A stretch of 64,000 nt of DNA from PALSA-1296 sp038210275. Its GTDB lineage: Bacteria; Bacteroidota; Ignavibacteria; Palsa-1295. The notes under the pieces are model-generated. The model saw only the letters and a list, made by a program, of their open reading frames with translations, ran no database searches and had not been told where the DNA came from. This document shows positions 1-7,720 of the stretch, piece after piece. The translations under genes and the position numbers were made by a program. The number at the start of each line of letters is the position of its first letter. The first letter of the stretch is position 1. The stretch covers positions 50,633-114,632 of the forward strand of contig JBBQWV010000011.1 in the NCBI GenBank assembly GCA_038210275.1, in the 5' to 3' direction.

Positions 1-816
1 AATGCCAAAGTGATAATCGGTCGTGATCTTGAAGAGGTCTCTGATCTCACGCTCCATGACGAGCCATTGATCGAGCCTCATGCAGTCGATCACAAAATAA
101 ATAACATTCTGCTTTCCTTCTTTCAATGTGGGAAGCACCCATTCTTCCGTCACATCAGGTGAAAGGGCAGGGCGGTTGGCAGCATTATCTTTTGTATAGA
201 TAGTATCGACCCAGCTTTTATAATTTCGCTCGAAGAATTTTCCGAACTCGGCATTCATCTCGCGTTTCTGATCAACAAGCGTTTGAGCCAAGCCTAAACC
301 GCCATGCTCATCAAGCTCCATCTCCCAGCTGACAAGTTTTAAGTAGAGATCAATCCAGTCTTTAGCTGTTTCAGCATTTTGTAGGTTCAAAGCCATTCGA
401 GCAAATTCCTGAGTGTAATCACGACTCACGGCTTCACTGAGAATTTGTTTGCCTTCTAAAAATTTCTTTACTGCAAGGAGGACTTGAGTCGGGTTAACAG
501 GCTTGGTAAGATAATCCGATATTTTTTTACCGATCGCTTGCTCCATCAGATCTTCTTCTTCGGATTTGGTGACCATGACGATCGGCGTCGCCGGAGATTT
601 AGATTTGATCGCGTTCAATGTTTCGAGTCCGCCAAGTCCCGGCATCATCTCATCTAAAAAGATAAGATCAGCAGGTGATTCGGCATGAAGCGCAATCGCA
701 TCCGAGCCGTTCGTTGCAGTTCGTACCGAATAGCCGCGCTGCTCCAGCAGCATAATATGCGGCTTTAAGAGTTCGATCTCATCATCAACCCAGAGAATAT
801 TTCCTTTTCCTGCCAT
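1..816 (-). CDS. porX: PorX-like two-component response regulator with PglZ/alkaline-phosphatase domain (C-terminus beyond window)
   Basis: The reading frame stays open from the ATG at 816 to the window edge (272 codons). Residues 1-120 form a CheY-like receiver: acidic pair D11-D12, phospho-acceptor D55 in LIFLDEMMPG, T83 and K105 in LTKPVNP. After a helical linker (about 120-235) the next domain begins with VIYFVIDCMRLDQW, the opening of a PglZ/alkaline-phosphatase-superfamily fold. Receiver plus PglZ is the architecture of PorX, the cytoplasmic regulator of the type IX secretion system in Bacteroidota, where it works with the kinase PorY and contacts the secretion motor. That role fits the many T9SS cargo genes in this window. 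The C-terminal catalytic part is outside the window, so the phosphatase residues cannot be checked. Confidence 0.85.
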   Translation of the reverse strand, partial: MAGKGNILWVDDEIELLKPHIMLLEQRGYSVRTATNGSDAIALHAESPADLIFLDEMMPGLGGLETLNAIKSKSPATPIVMVTKSEEEDLMEQAIGKKISDYLTKPVNPTQVLLAVKKFLEGKQILSEAVSRDYTQEFARMALNLQNAETAKDWIDLYLKLVSWEMELDEHGGLGLAQTLVDQKREMNAEFGKFFERNYKSWVDTIYTKDNAANRPALSPDVTEEWVLPTLKEGKQNVIYFVIDCMRLDQWLVMEREIRDLFKITTDYHFGI

Positions 817-917
817 GCGTTTTGATTGTAGTGGATTTCTTGAACAGTATTTCTCACCTGCAAATTCAACCCATGGTTGGAGCGATCATTAATTCTTTAT
901 TTGCGATGAGAGACTAT

Positions 918-1892
918 CTAAGAAGTTTTTGGATTACTGGACATGAATGACTCTTCGCCTTCATCAAGCCGTTCGAGTTTGGATTGGAGATAGGTGAATG
1001 CTTCGCGGGGCGAATCGCTGAAATGAATGAGATCAAGATCTTCATAATCTATCATCCCTTCTTCGGCTAAGAATTGAAAGTTCAAAATCTTATTCCAATA
1101 CTCACTGCCATAGCAGATGATCGGCATTTTCTTTTTGATCTTCCCCGTCTGCACAAGGGTCAATATTTCTGCAAGTTCATCAATAGTCCCAAAGCCTCCC
1201 GGAAAAACAACAAGCGCTTTACCAAGATAGGAAAACCAAAACTTGCGCATGAAGAAATAATGAAATTCGAAATTGAGTTCTTCAGTGATATAAGAATTCG
1301 GCATCTGCTCGTAAGGCAAAGCGATGTTGAAGCCGATCGATCTTCCGCCTGCAAGCGACGCGCCTTTATTCGCTGCTTCCATTATGCCGGGTCCGCCGCC
1401 GGAGCAGATTACGTATCGTTGTTTGAAACTTTGCGTTTTCACCGACTCGGCGCTGACAAATGGGACTCGTTCAGTGGTAATACCTTTCTTTGCATTTGAC
1501 TTTTCTTCATCCCGTGCAGCAACGTTAATGGACCATTCTGTCAGGAGTCTTGAAAGTTCGACAGCATCTTCGTAATAGTGAGACATCCGCTCATGAGCCA
1601 ACGCTCTTTTTCGCGCACCTTCAAGTTCACGCCCGACCTCTTCAGAATTTGAATGAGTACGTTCAATAAGTGACCCGGTATTCTCTACTTGCAGTTTCAG
1701 AGCCGCAGCTTCTTCGTGACTTTTGATCCGTGCGCTTCCGAAGAACACGATCATATCTTTGATGCGCTCTCGGTTGAGCCTCGAACGAGGTTCCATATAC
1801 TCGGACATGATCCGAAGCAACCTCGCTTCCGGACTCGTCAAAAATTTTTCGTTCAGATACGCCTTCTCGGCGCGATGCTTTAGTGCTGACAT
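918..1892 (-). CDS. LOG-family protein (TIGR00730 type), long form
   Basis: LOG proteins are Rossmann-like enzymes; characterised members hydrolyse nucleoside 5'-monophosphates to free base and ribose phosphate. Both signature motifs are present: GGGPGIMEAANKG and PGGFGTIDE, with the active-site arginine region HYFFMRKFWF between them. At 324 residues it is longer than the usual 180-240. The extra length is an N-terminal helical, charged region (about residues 1-150) ahead of the nucleotide-binding core. The start is an ATG at 1892. Nothing nearby indicates the true substrate; the name lysine decarboxylase found in older annotations is wrong for this family. A second, shorter LOG protein lies at 24477-25046. 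Confidence 0.85.
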   Translation of the reverse strand: MSALKHRAEKAYLNEKFLTSPEARLLRIMSEYMEPRSRLNRERIKDMIVFFGSARIKSHEEAAALKLQVENTGSLIERTHSNSEEVGRELEGARKRALAHERMSHYYEDAVELSRLLTEWSINVAARDEEKSNAKKGITTERVPFVSAESVKTQSFKQRYVICSGGGPGIMEAANKGASLAGGRSIGFNIALPYEQMPNSYITEELNFEFHYFFMRKFWFSYLGKALVVFPGGFGTIDELAEILTLVQTGKIKKKMPIICYGSEYWNKILNFQFLAEEGMIDYEDLDLIHFSDSPREAFTYLQSKLERLDEGEESFMSSNPKTS

Positions 1893-1900
1893 ATAATAAA

Positions 1901-1962
1901 TTTTGAGTTATGAATTGTGAGTTGTGAGTTAAGAATTCGAAAACTCAGAACTCTCCGTGTCA
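1901..1962. repeat. Intergenic AACTCAAAA palindromic repeat, copy 1
   Basis: A 62-bp stretch built from heptamer-like units around TTTTGAGTT and its complement AACTCAAAA, ending in CTCTCCGTGTCATAAG. Similar sequence in the same orientation occurs at 4791-4840 and 5588-5638. This copy is the most degenerate. Confidence 0.55.
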
Positions 1963-2052
1963 TAAGTACGCGGCGGCGGACTAATGACAAAACTAATAAC
2001 AGCCTATATATTTAACGGAAAGCGGGTAAGGAATGATTCAAATGAAGCAAAT

Positions 2053-2082
2053 AAAAAACCCTGCCGAATTGGCAGGGTTTTA
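2053..2082 (-). terminator. Rho-independent terminator downstream of the fibre-like gene
   Basis: Stem AAAACCCTGCC / GGCAGGGTTTT with a short GAATT loop. It has an A-rich left flank and a T-rich right flank, so it can work on both strands. It lies 47 bp beyond the stop of the gene at 2129-4267. Confidence 0.8.
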
Positions 2083-2128
2083 TTGAACGACGTTCCTCGG
2101 ATTGAGAAATATTTTTATTGGGTAAAAA

Positions 2129-4267
2129 TTAATTCGTTCTCAGCATTATTTGCTTTGCAGACTGGTCCGGTTGTGAAAGAAACTTCTCAATGCGGTCAAG
2201 CTTCGCCTTCATTGAGGTAACCTCAGCATTCGATTTGCGAAGTTCGATGACTTCTTTCTGAAGAGCTTCAATCTCTGTCTGTTCGTGGCTCATGATCTCG
2301 CTCATTGTCTTTGCATTCAAACCGACAGCAACTTTAATATATTTAATTCCTTCGAGTGGTGAAGAAGCCCAGGCTCTGCCGATCACCATAGTAAACTGTT
2401 CAGGGGTGATCATCTGAGCAGCAACCGCAGTTCCTAATCCGTCATTTTTACCCGAGGCGATAATAAAATCACCCTCATGTACAATACCCATAACTTTCAC
2501 CGGCACCTGTCCGAGAAAACCTACTTTATTGTAATTCGCTTCTTCTCCACGAGGAGGTACGTTACCAAGAACGATCGGTGCAAGCGAAATTGATAACACG
2601 CTCTGAGCGCCGTCAGTATTTTTGGAGATCAATCCGTTCTTCACACCAACAATATCACCGGGATAAAGCTTCTCTGAAGTATTTGCACGTTTAAGATATT
2701 CAGCATAATCACCGGCTGAAGATTGATAGGAAACTCCAAGTTGAGAAGTCTCGATTCCTGTAATCACGGCAAACTGAGCGATCTGAACTGCGATGCCAAC
2801 TGCCTGCGCAGCAAATCCAACACCTTCAGGTATTCCGACAACTGTTGCAGCAGATGCTGCGGCGGCAACAAGTTCGGCAGCTGCGACAACTATGTTTGCA
2901 GCATTGATCGTAGTATTCGCAATAAAGATCGGATCATTCGTATAATCTGAGAGATCTTGACCTTGGATACTTCCACGAGCATTAGCGCTACTTGCGTCAT
3001 AGAAGTCTGCAAAATGGGTATTGCTGTTTAATCCGACACCAGTTTGAGAAGTACAATGAATTTCTAATCCCTGCAAACTACTGGTATTAATTTTAGCAGC
3101 ATATCCAGAGCCAGTACCATTGACTGTAAACTCGCCAGTGCCTTCATTGATCGTGGTGTTACCCACATTCATTGTTACACTTCCGCCACCATTAATTATT
3201 GTATTACCACCCGCAATAGTAGTATTGCCGATTGCATCTATCGTGAATCTCGGTGTATTGCCCGTGACTAAGTTCACAGTATTGCCGGTTCTGGTGCCGA
3301 TGTTAATGTTTGCATTAGCAACGATCTGGTGCGTTGCGCTATTTCCGTCAAGCCAGATACTTCCACCAACCTTCTGAATACCAGTAACGATCTGATCGCC
3401 GATGATACGCGAATCCCAAACTGGATCAGCAGCTACATTTAATACCGTAGCATTTGCAGCACCATTGACTACGAGAAGATTATTGCTATTGCCGGTTGTG
3501 ATGTTGACACCGGTACCGGTACCTGTAGTAGATACGTTCAATGCCGTTGCCCCACTTCCGACATTCGAGATGGCGAACTGACCTGCACGACCTGTTCCTG
3601 TGGTCGCAACATCAAGGACTGGTGAGCTATTTCCTGAAAATGTCGAGAAGAAACCAGCGCGACCGGAAGTTCCGGTGTGGATCGAACTAAAAGCATCTTG
3701 TGTGCCTACTTCGTTAACCTGCAAATGACTTGCAGCAGCAGCAGGAATTCCGATAGAAATATTCCCACCTCCGAGAATGCGCATACGCTCAATGAGATTT
3801 GTACGGAAAACGAAATCTGTTGCTTCGTTCGTACCGATGAAATCCACTGTTGGGTCTGTAAGGAAATTACCTTTTGTCATCCAAGGAGAAGCATACGCTG
3901 AGCCATTATAAAAATCCAACGAACGCTTATCGGTATTCACAACGATTAAGCCGAGTGGCGGGCTGCCACCACAGATCGCAAGTTCTTGCACATTAGTCAT
4001 TCTCGGCGGAAGAAATCCTTTCGAGGTTGAACTGAGATCAAGCAATGCACAACTGCTTGGGAAGCCTGGAGTTGTCAGCCCTGTCGCATCAATGCCGAGT
4101 GAACCGAGGCGGTCAATCAGATAGACGTTATTTGCACTAACGAGGTCTCCGGCATCTATTAAGAGGCGGCGTACACCAAATGTACGTCCGACAAACTGCG
4201 CGTTTGCTGCGGCAAAGGTTGAAACGATCACCAAGCAGGTAATCGCGAGATAGGTCAGCTTTCTCAT
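2129..4267 (-). CDS. Secreted fibre-like repeat protein with a possible intramolecular-chaperone-type C-terminus
   Basis: The protein has 712 residues. Residues 1-23 are a signal peptide ending ANAQ. A head follows with the phrase SKGFLPPRMTNVQ, common in Bacteroidota fibre proteins. The middle (about 150-460) is a low-complexity N/G/T-rich region typical of trimeric beta fibres. A hydrophobic alanine-rich helix lies around 455-500. The segment from AGDYAEYLKRANTSEKLYPGD to about residue 650 resembles the self-cleaving peptidase G2 / endosialidase-chaperone region of phage tail fibres. The last 60 residues form a heptad coiled coil. There is no T9SS sorting motif. I infer a trimeric surface or exported fibre. 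A TATATTTG promoter box lies 63 bp upstream and a terminator follows. Function unknown. Confidence 0.75.
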   Translation of the reverse strand: MRKLTYLAITCLVIVSTFAAANAQFVGRTFGVRRLLIDAGDLVSANNVYLIDRLGSLGIDATGLTTPGFPSSCALLDLSSTSKGFLPPRMTNVQELAICGGSPPLGLIVVNTDKRSLDFYNGSAYASPWMTKGNFLTDPTVDFIGTNEATDFVFRTNLIERMRILGGGNISIGIPAAAASHLQVNEVGTQDAFSSIHTGTSGRAGFFSTFSGNSSPVLDVATTGTGRAGQFAISNVGSGATALNVSTTGTGTGVNITTGNSNNLLVVNGAANATVLNVAADPVWDSRIIGDQIVTGIQKVGGSIWLDGNSATHQIVANANINIGTRTGNTVNLVTGNTPRFTIDAIGNTTIAGGNTIINGGGSVTMNVGNTTINEGTGEFTVNGTGSGYAAKINTSSLQGLEIHCTSQTGVGLNSNTHFADFYDASSANARGSIQGQDLSDYTNDPIFIANTTINAANIVVAAAELVAAAASAATVVGIPEGVGFAAQAVGIAVQIAQFAVITGIETSQLGVSYQSSAGDYAEYLKRANTSEKLYPGDIVGVKNGLISKNTDGAQSVLSISLAPIVLGNVPPRGEEANYNKVGFLGQVPVKVMGIVHEGDFIIASGKNDGLGTAVAAQMITPEQFTMVIGRAWASSPLEGIKYIKVAVGLNAKTMSEIMSHEQTEIEALQKEVIELRKSNAEVTSMKAKLDRIEKFLSQPDQSAKQIMLRTN

Positions 4268-4329
4268 AAGTTATTGATAAGAAATAGTTAATAAGGAATC
4301 TAAAGACTCCCTGTGGTTAAAACTGAATA

Positions 4330-4358
4330 CAAATATACGGTTATTTAATGTGAACAAA
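4330..4358 (-). promoter_or_regulatory. Bacteroidota-type promoter for the fibre-like gene
   Basis: On the minus strand a TTTG element (4358-4355) is followed 17 bp later by TATATTTG (4337-4330), matching the TAnnTTTG -7 box. It lies about 63 bp before the ATG at 4267. Confidence 0.6.
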
Positions 4359-4359
4359 T

Positions 4360-4382
4360 GAAAAACCCGCGAATTTGCGGGC
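4360..4382 (-). terminator. Terminator downstream of rpoZ
   Basis: Stem CCCGC / GCGGG around a GAATTT loop, followed on the minus strand by TTTTTC. It begins 25 bp after the rpoZ stop and separates rpoZ from the next gene's promoter. Confidence 0.75.
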
Positions 4383-4406
4383 TTTCAGAAATTTTGGAAA
4401 ATGGTA

Positions 4407-4709
4407 TTATTCCGGGACTGCGTCACGGAATCGGAACTCGAGCTTTCCGGCTTGGAATTCCTTCAAAGCCTCTAAAGTCGGCTTGCCGCGTTTTTCGATC
4501 TCCAAAGAGATGCGCATTTGGTCAAAATTCGTCGTTTCGAATTCATCGTCCTCTTCTTCCATTGGGACTAAGGTGGATATACGAGCCATATACTCGGTTT
4601 TGATCTCGTCATTGATCTGACGAGCACGTTTGGCAGTAATAGCGATCGCCTGATAGAGCGTTTCGCCTTGCTTTGTCATTTTTTCGAGATCTACCGGTAT
4701 AATACCCAT
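4407..4709 (-). CDS. rpoZ: DNA-directed RNA polymerase omega subunit
   Basis: This small subunit binds the C-terminal tail of beta-prime and helps assemble RNA polymerase. The protein starts MGIIPVDLEKM and contains the signature ETLYQAIAITAKRARQIND, followed by an acidic tail (MEEEDDEFE), as in Bacteroidota omega. I use the ATG at 4709 (100 residues) rather than the in-frame ATG at 4823, because the upstream extension is unlike the family and runs into repeat DNA. gmk lies on the same strand upstream, as is common, but here the two are separated by an intruding secreted-protein gene. Confidence 0.9.
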   Translation of the reverse strand: MGIIPVDLEKMTKQGETLYQAIAITAKRARQINDEIKTEYMARISTLVPMEEEDDEFETTNFDQMRISLEIEKRGKPTLEALKEFQAGKLEFRFRDAVPE

Positions 4710-4790
4710 GATATTTTTCCTTATAAAATTAGGAGATACGAAACACCTTTCTTGGACGAGAGGTTCAAAAAAAGGGAAAAGCGACCGTGG

Positions 4791-4840
4791 GTTTGAGTTT
4801 TGAGTTAAGAACTCAAAATTCATAACTCAAAACTTTCCCG
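4791..4840. repeat. Intergenic AACTCAAAA palindromic repeat, copy 2
   Basis: Contains TTTGAGTTTTGAGTTAAG, then AACTCAAAA units and TTTCCCGG. It lies immediately 3' of the BclA-like gene and in the same orientation as the copy that follows gmk at 5588-5638. Confidence 0.6.
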
Positions 4841-4847
4841 GTATATT

Positions 4848-5459
4848 TTATTGAAGTTGTTTAATTACGAGATGCGCCGAGACGGGGTGAGTTCCTCCTG
4901 CTAAGGGTGTGATCGTCAATGCAGTAGGATTTCCGGCAGGATTAATAACCTCGACGATAGAATTAATTACCGATGTTGTAATAAGAGACGTACCGGTAAG
5001 CTGGCTTGTACCTGTTGCTCTTCCGACAACTGAATTCGCTATGCTAATTCCATTCACTCGAAGCATTAACTGGCCGGGTTCATTGACGCTCACCTGAAAG
5101 GATACTTCGTATGTACCGATATTTGGCAAGTTAAATGTTGATGGACCCGTACGGCTAATAACTCCGGAATTAGAACCATCTTGGGGAAAAGAAACGGCAT
5201 TATTCGCTGCAACCGTTGCAGCATTATCTGGCGGCATCAGTGCAAAAAAATCAGCAAAGGGAAGGGTTGATGTACTTGTGACCAGTGTTCCGCCGCCGGC
5301 AGGCAAGGTGTAAGTTGCGGTCGTAGGTGATGCCTTAATAGTAGAGTAATGCCCCATGCCATCATCTACTTGCAGAGAATGTTCACCCGACTGGGCATTG
5401 GCATTCGAAATACACAAACAAAAAATAAAGAGGGTAATGGATAAAAGACGAAGTTTCAT
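4848..5459 (-). CDS. Secreted protein with BclA-type (C1q/TNF-like) C-terminal domain
   Basis: The protein has 203 residues: a signal peptide (1-22, NANAQ), a short beta-rich spacer (about 25-65), and a domain from about 68 to the end. Its sequence landmarks are FADFFALMPPDNAATVA, SFPQDGSNSG, FNLPNIGTYEVSFQVSV, VVGRATGTSQ and ALTITPLAGGTHPVSAH. From memory these closely match the trimeric C-terminal domain of BclA, the collagen-like exosporium glycoprotein of Bacillus, a jelly-roll fold. The collagen GXY repeats that normally precede it are absent. The gene lies between gmk and rpoZ with its own promoter box and with related repeats on both sides, which suggests a transferred gene. A role in adhesion or as a trimerising surface head is inference. 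Confidence 0.8.
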   Translation of the reverse strand: MKLRLLSITLFIFCLCISNANAQSGEHSLQVDDGMGHYSTIKASPTTATYTLPAGGGTLVTSTSTLPFADFFALMPPDNAATVAANNAVSFPQDGSNSGVISRTGPSTFNLPNIGTYEVSFQVSVNEPGQLMLRVNGISIANSVVGRATGTSQLTGTSLITTSVINSIVEVINPAGNPTALTITPLAGGTHPVSAHLVIKQLQ

Positions 5460-5524
5460 GGCGATTTTTGAAATAAATAAAAAGATAATTCGATAATGCA
5501 GTCTAAAATACTATAGCGAAGGTA

Positions 5525-5558
5525 CAAAAATACAAAAGAAATGGAAGACGACTTGCAA
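5525..5558 (-). promoter_or_regulatory. Bacteroidota-type promoter for the BclA-like gene
   Basis: Minus strand: TTTG (5558-5555), a 22-bp spacer, then TATTTTTG (5532-5525), about 65 bp before the ATG at 5459. It shows that this gene can be transcribed independently of gmk. Confidence 0.55.
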
Positions 5559-5587
5559 AAGGATTGTGATCGGGCGAGAGGGGATTG

Positions 5588-5638
5588 AATTTTGAGTTAA
5601 GAATTCAAAACTCAAAACTCAAAACTCTTCCCGTGTCA
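5588..5638. repeat. Intergenic AACTCAAAA palindromic repeat, copy 3
   Basis: Contains TTTTGAGTTAAGAATTC, then three AAAACTC heptamers and CTTCCCGTGTCAT, abutting the gmk stop codon. Copies 2 and 3 bracket the BclA-like gene in the same orientation. Confidence 0.6.
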
Positions 5639-6196
5639 TTAGTTTTCAGAAGCAATCAGTGCCTCCACTTCTGCAACAGCCTTATCCAGATCGTCGTTAA
5701 TAACGATATGCGCATAGACGCTTGCCATTCCCATTTCCATTTCGGCGCGTTCAAGTCTGCGTTCGATAATTTCTTTGGTCTCGCTTCCGCGCTTATTTAG
5801 TCGTTCGCCAAGAACTTCAAGTGAAGGTGGGGCGATGAATATAAGAAGCGTATGATCGGGATAGCGTGAATGAATCGAGATCCCGCCTTTGACGTCAATA
5901 TCAAAGAGTAAAGTTTTGCCGGCGGATTTTGCACGGTCTATTTCTGAGATGAGTGTACCATAATAATTTCCGAAAATTTCTTCGTACTCGATGAGGCTAT
6001 TATCCTTGATCTTTTTTAAGAAATCCTCTTTGGTCAGAAAATAATAATCCACGCCTTCACGCTCTCCTTCGCGCATTTTGCGAGTAGTAGCAGAAATGCT
6101 GAAAGTGAGTTGATCCGAATGCGCAGCGAGAATCCGCTTGGTGATGGTTGTCTTGCCTGCTCCCGAAGGTGCGCTGATAACGATGAGTTGTTTCAT
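5639..6196 (-). CDS. gmk: Guanylate kinase
   Basis: Phosphorylates GMP to GDP with ATP in the cytoplasm, an essential step of guanine nucleotide synthesis. The protein has 185 residues with Walker A APSGAGKTT at the N-terminus, the GMP-binding segment SATTRKMREGEREGVDYYFL, the conserved phrase EYEEIFGNYYGT, and LLFDIDVKGG. Length and motifs are normal. It is the upstream partner of the usual gmk-rpoZ pair, now separated by a secreted-protein gene. A long palindromic repeat lies just before its start. Confidence 0.95.
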   Translation of the reverse strand: MKQLIVISAPSGAGKTTITKRILAAHSDQLTFSISATTRKMREGEREGVDYYFLTKEDFLKKIKDNSLIEYEEIFGNYYGTLISEIDRAKSAGKTLLFDIDVKGGISIHSRYPDHTLLIFIAPPSLEVLGERLNKRGSETKEIIERRLERAEMEMGMASVYAHIVINDDLDKAVAEVEALIASEN

Positions 6197-6211
6197 TTTT
6201 TTTTAATTTTG

Positions 6212-6331
6212 TGTCATTGCGAGAAGGGCTTTAGCCCGACGAATCAATCCCCTGATAGTTTGTAGTTCCTAAATCTCTACCACGAATTAGGGGATTGCTT
6301 CGTCGTTGCTACGCGACTCCTCGCAATGACA
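6212..6331. repeat. TCATTGCGAG palindromic repeat element, copy A (120 bp)
   Basis: Ends in perfect inverted repeats TGTCATTGCGAG / CTCGCAATGACA. Inside are a REP-like hairpin GGGCTTTAGCCC and a spacer (GATAGTTTGTAG ... TCTCTACCACGA) shared with copy B. It fills the gmk / enoyl-CoA hydratase gap. Confidence 0.85.
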
Positions 6332-6334
6332 CAT

Positions 6335-7129
6335 TTATTTCCCTTCAAATTTTGGAGCACGTTTTTCTTTAAATGCTTTGTAAAATTCTTTGTGATCTGC
6401 TGTTTGCATCATTAACGCTTGAGCGGTTGCTTCCTGTTCGATCGCAGTCGAAATATCCATCAGCCATTCATTATTGATCAGGCGTTTGGTAAGTCCGAGA
6501 GCAAGTGATGCGCTTTCGGCTAAGCGTTTTGCAAGAGCCATTGTTTCATTCTCCAGTTCAGAAAGTTCAACAACTTTATTCGCAAGCCCAACACGAAGAG
6601 CTTCATCGCTCGAAATTTTATCACCGAGCATCAGATATTCTGTTGCATGAGCAAGCCCCACGACTTTCGGAAGTAAAAATACTGCACCCATATCGGCAGC
6701 AGTCAAGCCGACTTTCTGGAACAGAAATGCAATATTCGCTTCTTTTGAAAGAATCCTGAAATCACTTGCAAGAGCTATCACAGCCCCAGCCCCCGCGGCA
6801 ATACCATTGATCGAAGCGATGATCGGTTTTTCGAGTTGGCGCATATTGACGATGAGTTCGCCAGTCATGCGCGTGAACTCAAGCAAGCCTTTCACATCGC
6901 GCTGAAAAAGATCGCCGATGATCTTATGCACGTCGCCGCCGGAGCAAAAGCCCTTGCCTTCACCTTCGATCACGACAACTTTCACATCGTCATCAGACCG
7001 AAGACCATACATCAAGTCTGTCAGATCACGATAGACTTTGAATGTCAGCGAGCCAAGAGTCTTCGGACGCGCAAAGCGCACACGCGCAATATGATCGGTT
7101 ACTGAATAATGAAACGAGTCTGTCTGCAT
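6335..7129 (-). CDS. Enoyl-CoA hydratase/isomerase (crotonase) family protein
   Basis: The protein has 264 residues, the normal size for a crotonase. Family landmarks are GEGKGFCSGGDV (first oxyanion-hole loop), ASINGIAAGAGAVIALASD (second oxyanion-hole loop) and FLFQKVGLTAADMGAVFLLP. In hydratases the last segment carries a catalytic Glu. Here the corresponding stretch reads KVGLTAADMG with an Asp, a pattern I associate with isomerases of PaaG type. The acyl-CoA substrate is unknown; fatty-acid or aromatic-acid degradation are the usual contexts. No other beta-oxidation genes are adjacent. Its 3' end lies 3 bp from a long intergenic palindrome. Confidence 0.85.
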   Translation of the reverse strand: MQTDSFHYSVTDHIARVRFARPKTLGSLTFKVYRDLTDLMYGLRSDDDVKVVVIEGEGKGFCSGGDVHKIIGDLFQRDVKGLLEFTRMTGELIVNMRQLEKPIIASINGIAAGAGAVIALASDFRILSKEANIAFLFQKVGLTAADMGAVFLLPKVVGLAHATEYLMLGDKISSDEALRVGLANKVVELSELENETMALAKRLAESASLALGLTKRLINNEWLMDISTAIEQEATAQALMMQTADHKEFYKAFKEKRAPKFEGK

Positions 7130-7191
7130 AAGAGAAAAATTGAGAGTACCTTAACACGAACTTCCGAAAATAGGTCAATAGAAATATATGA

Positions 7192-7605
7192 TCAGAATAT
7201 CAGGACTAAACTTCCACCTATAATCAGCGCTGCGCCGATAGCAGTCTTTATGGTAATAGCCTCCCTGAGAAATATCGCTGCAAGGATGATAGCAAAGGCA
7301 ACACTTAGTTTATCTACCGGAGCAACTTTTGATACATCTCCGATGGATAGCGCCTTAAAGTAAAATATCCAGGAAAGTCCGGTTGCAATTCCTGAAAGGA
7401 CAAGGAATAGAATATTCTCTTTCGAAAGAGTAGCAAGATCTTTTCCATTACCCCTGAAAAAAACTATTCCCCATGCAATGAAAAGAATAACGACAGTTCG
7501 CACAGCCGTTGCCAGATTCGAGTCAACTCCTTTAATGCCGATCTTTGCAAAGATCGCCGTCAGTGCTGCGAATGCCGCTGATAGAAGAGCATATATCCAC
7601 CACAT
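7192..7605 (-). CDS. EamA/DMT-family transporter, half-size
   Basis: The protein has 137 residues with five hydrophobic helices and the phrases WIFYFKALSIGDVSKVAPVD and AIFLREAITIKTAIGAALI, which mark one EamA repeat. Full transporters contain two repeats, so this half-size form probably works as a dimer, like small multidrug resistance proteins. The substrate is unknown. The start is an ATG at 7605 preceded by GGAGGA. Its upstream region carries a 25-bp palindrome almost identical to the one before the Fic gene at 7721-8899, implying shared regulation. Confidence 0.85.
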   Translation of the reverse strand: MWWIYALLSAAFAALTAIFAKIGIKGVDSNLATAVRTVVILFIAWGIVFFRGNGKDLATLSKENILFLVLSGIATGLSWIFYFKALSIGDVSKVAPVDKLSVAFAIILAAIFLREAITIKTAIGAALIIGGSLVLIF

Positions 7606-7651
7606 AATTTATCCTCCGATGAATAAAAATTTATTCACTAATTAACCATCC

Positions 7652-7676
7652 TTTATTAGTGATAATTGCTAATAAA
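7652..7676. promoter_or_regulatory. Operator-like palindrome upstream of the EamA gene
   Basis: Interrupted palindrome with arms TTTATTAG and CTAATAAA, 47 bp before the EamA ATG. It matches the element at 8916-8940 at 21 of 25 positions; all four differences are in the centre. Flanking TTAATTAG/CTAATTAA motifs are also shared. Confidence 0.7.
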
Positions 7677-7720
7677 ACTTATTACAGTAAGTCTAATTAA
7701 TAAAAAGCACAGCCGATGCC

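Noticed and set aside
1074..1499. 141-codon frame on the plus strand inside the LOG gene
   Set aside because: It is antisense to a well-conserved gene and has no protein-family character.
4710..4823. N-terminal extension of RpoZ from the ATG at 4823
   Set aside because: The 38 extra residues derive from repeat DNA; the ATG at 4709 starts the family sequence.
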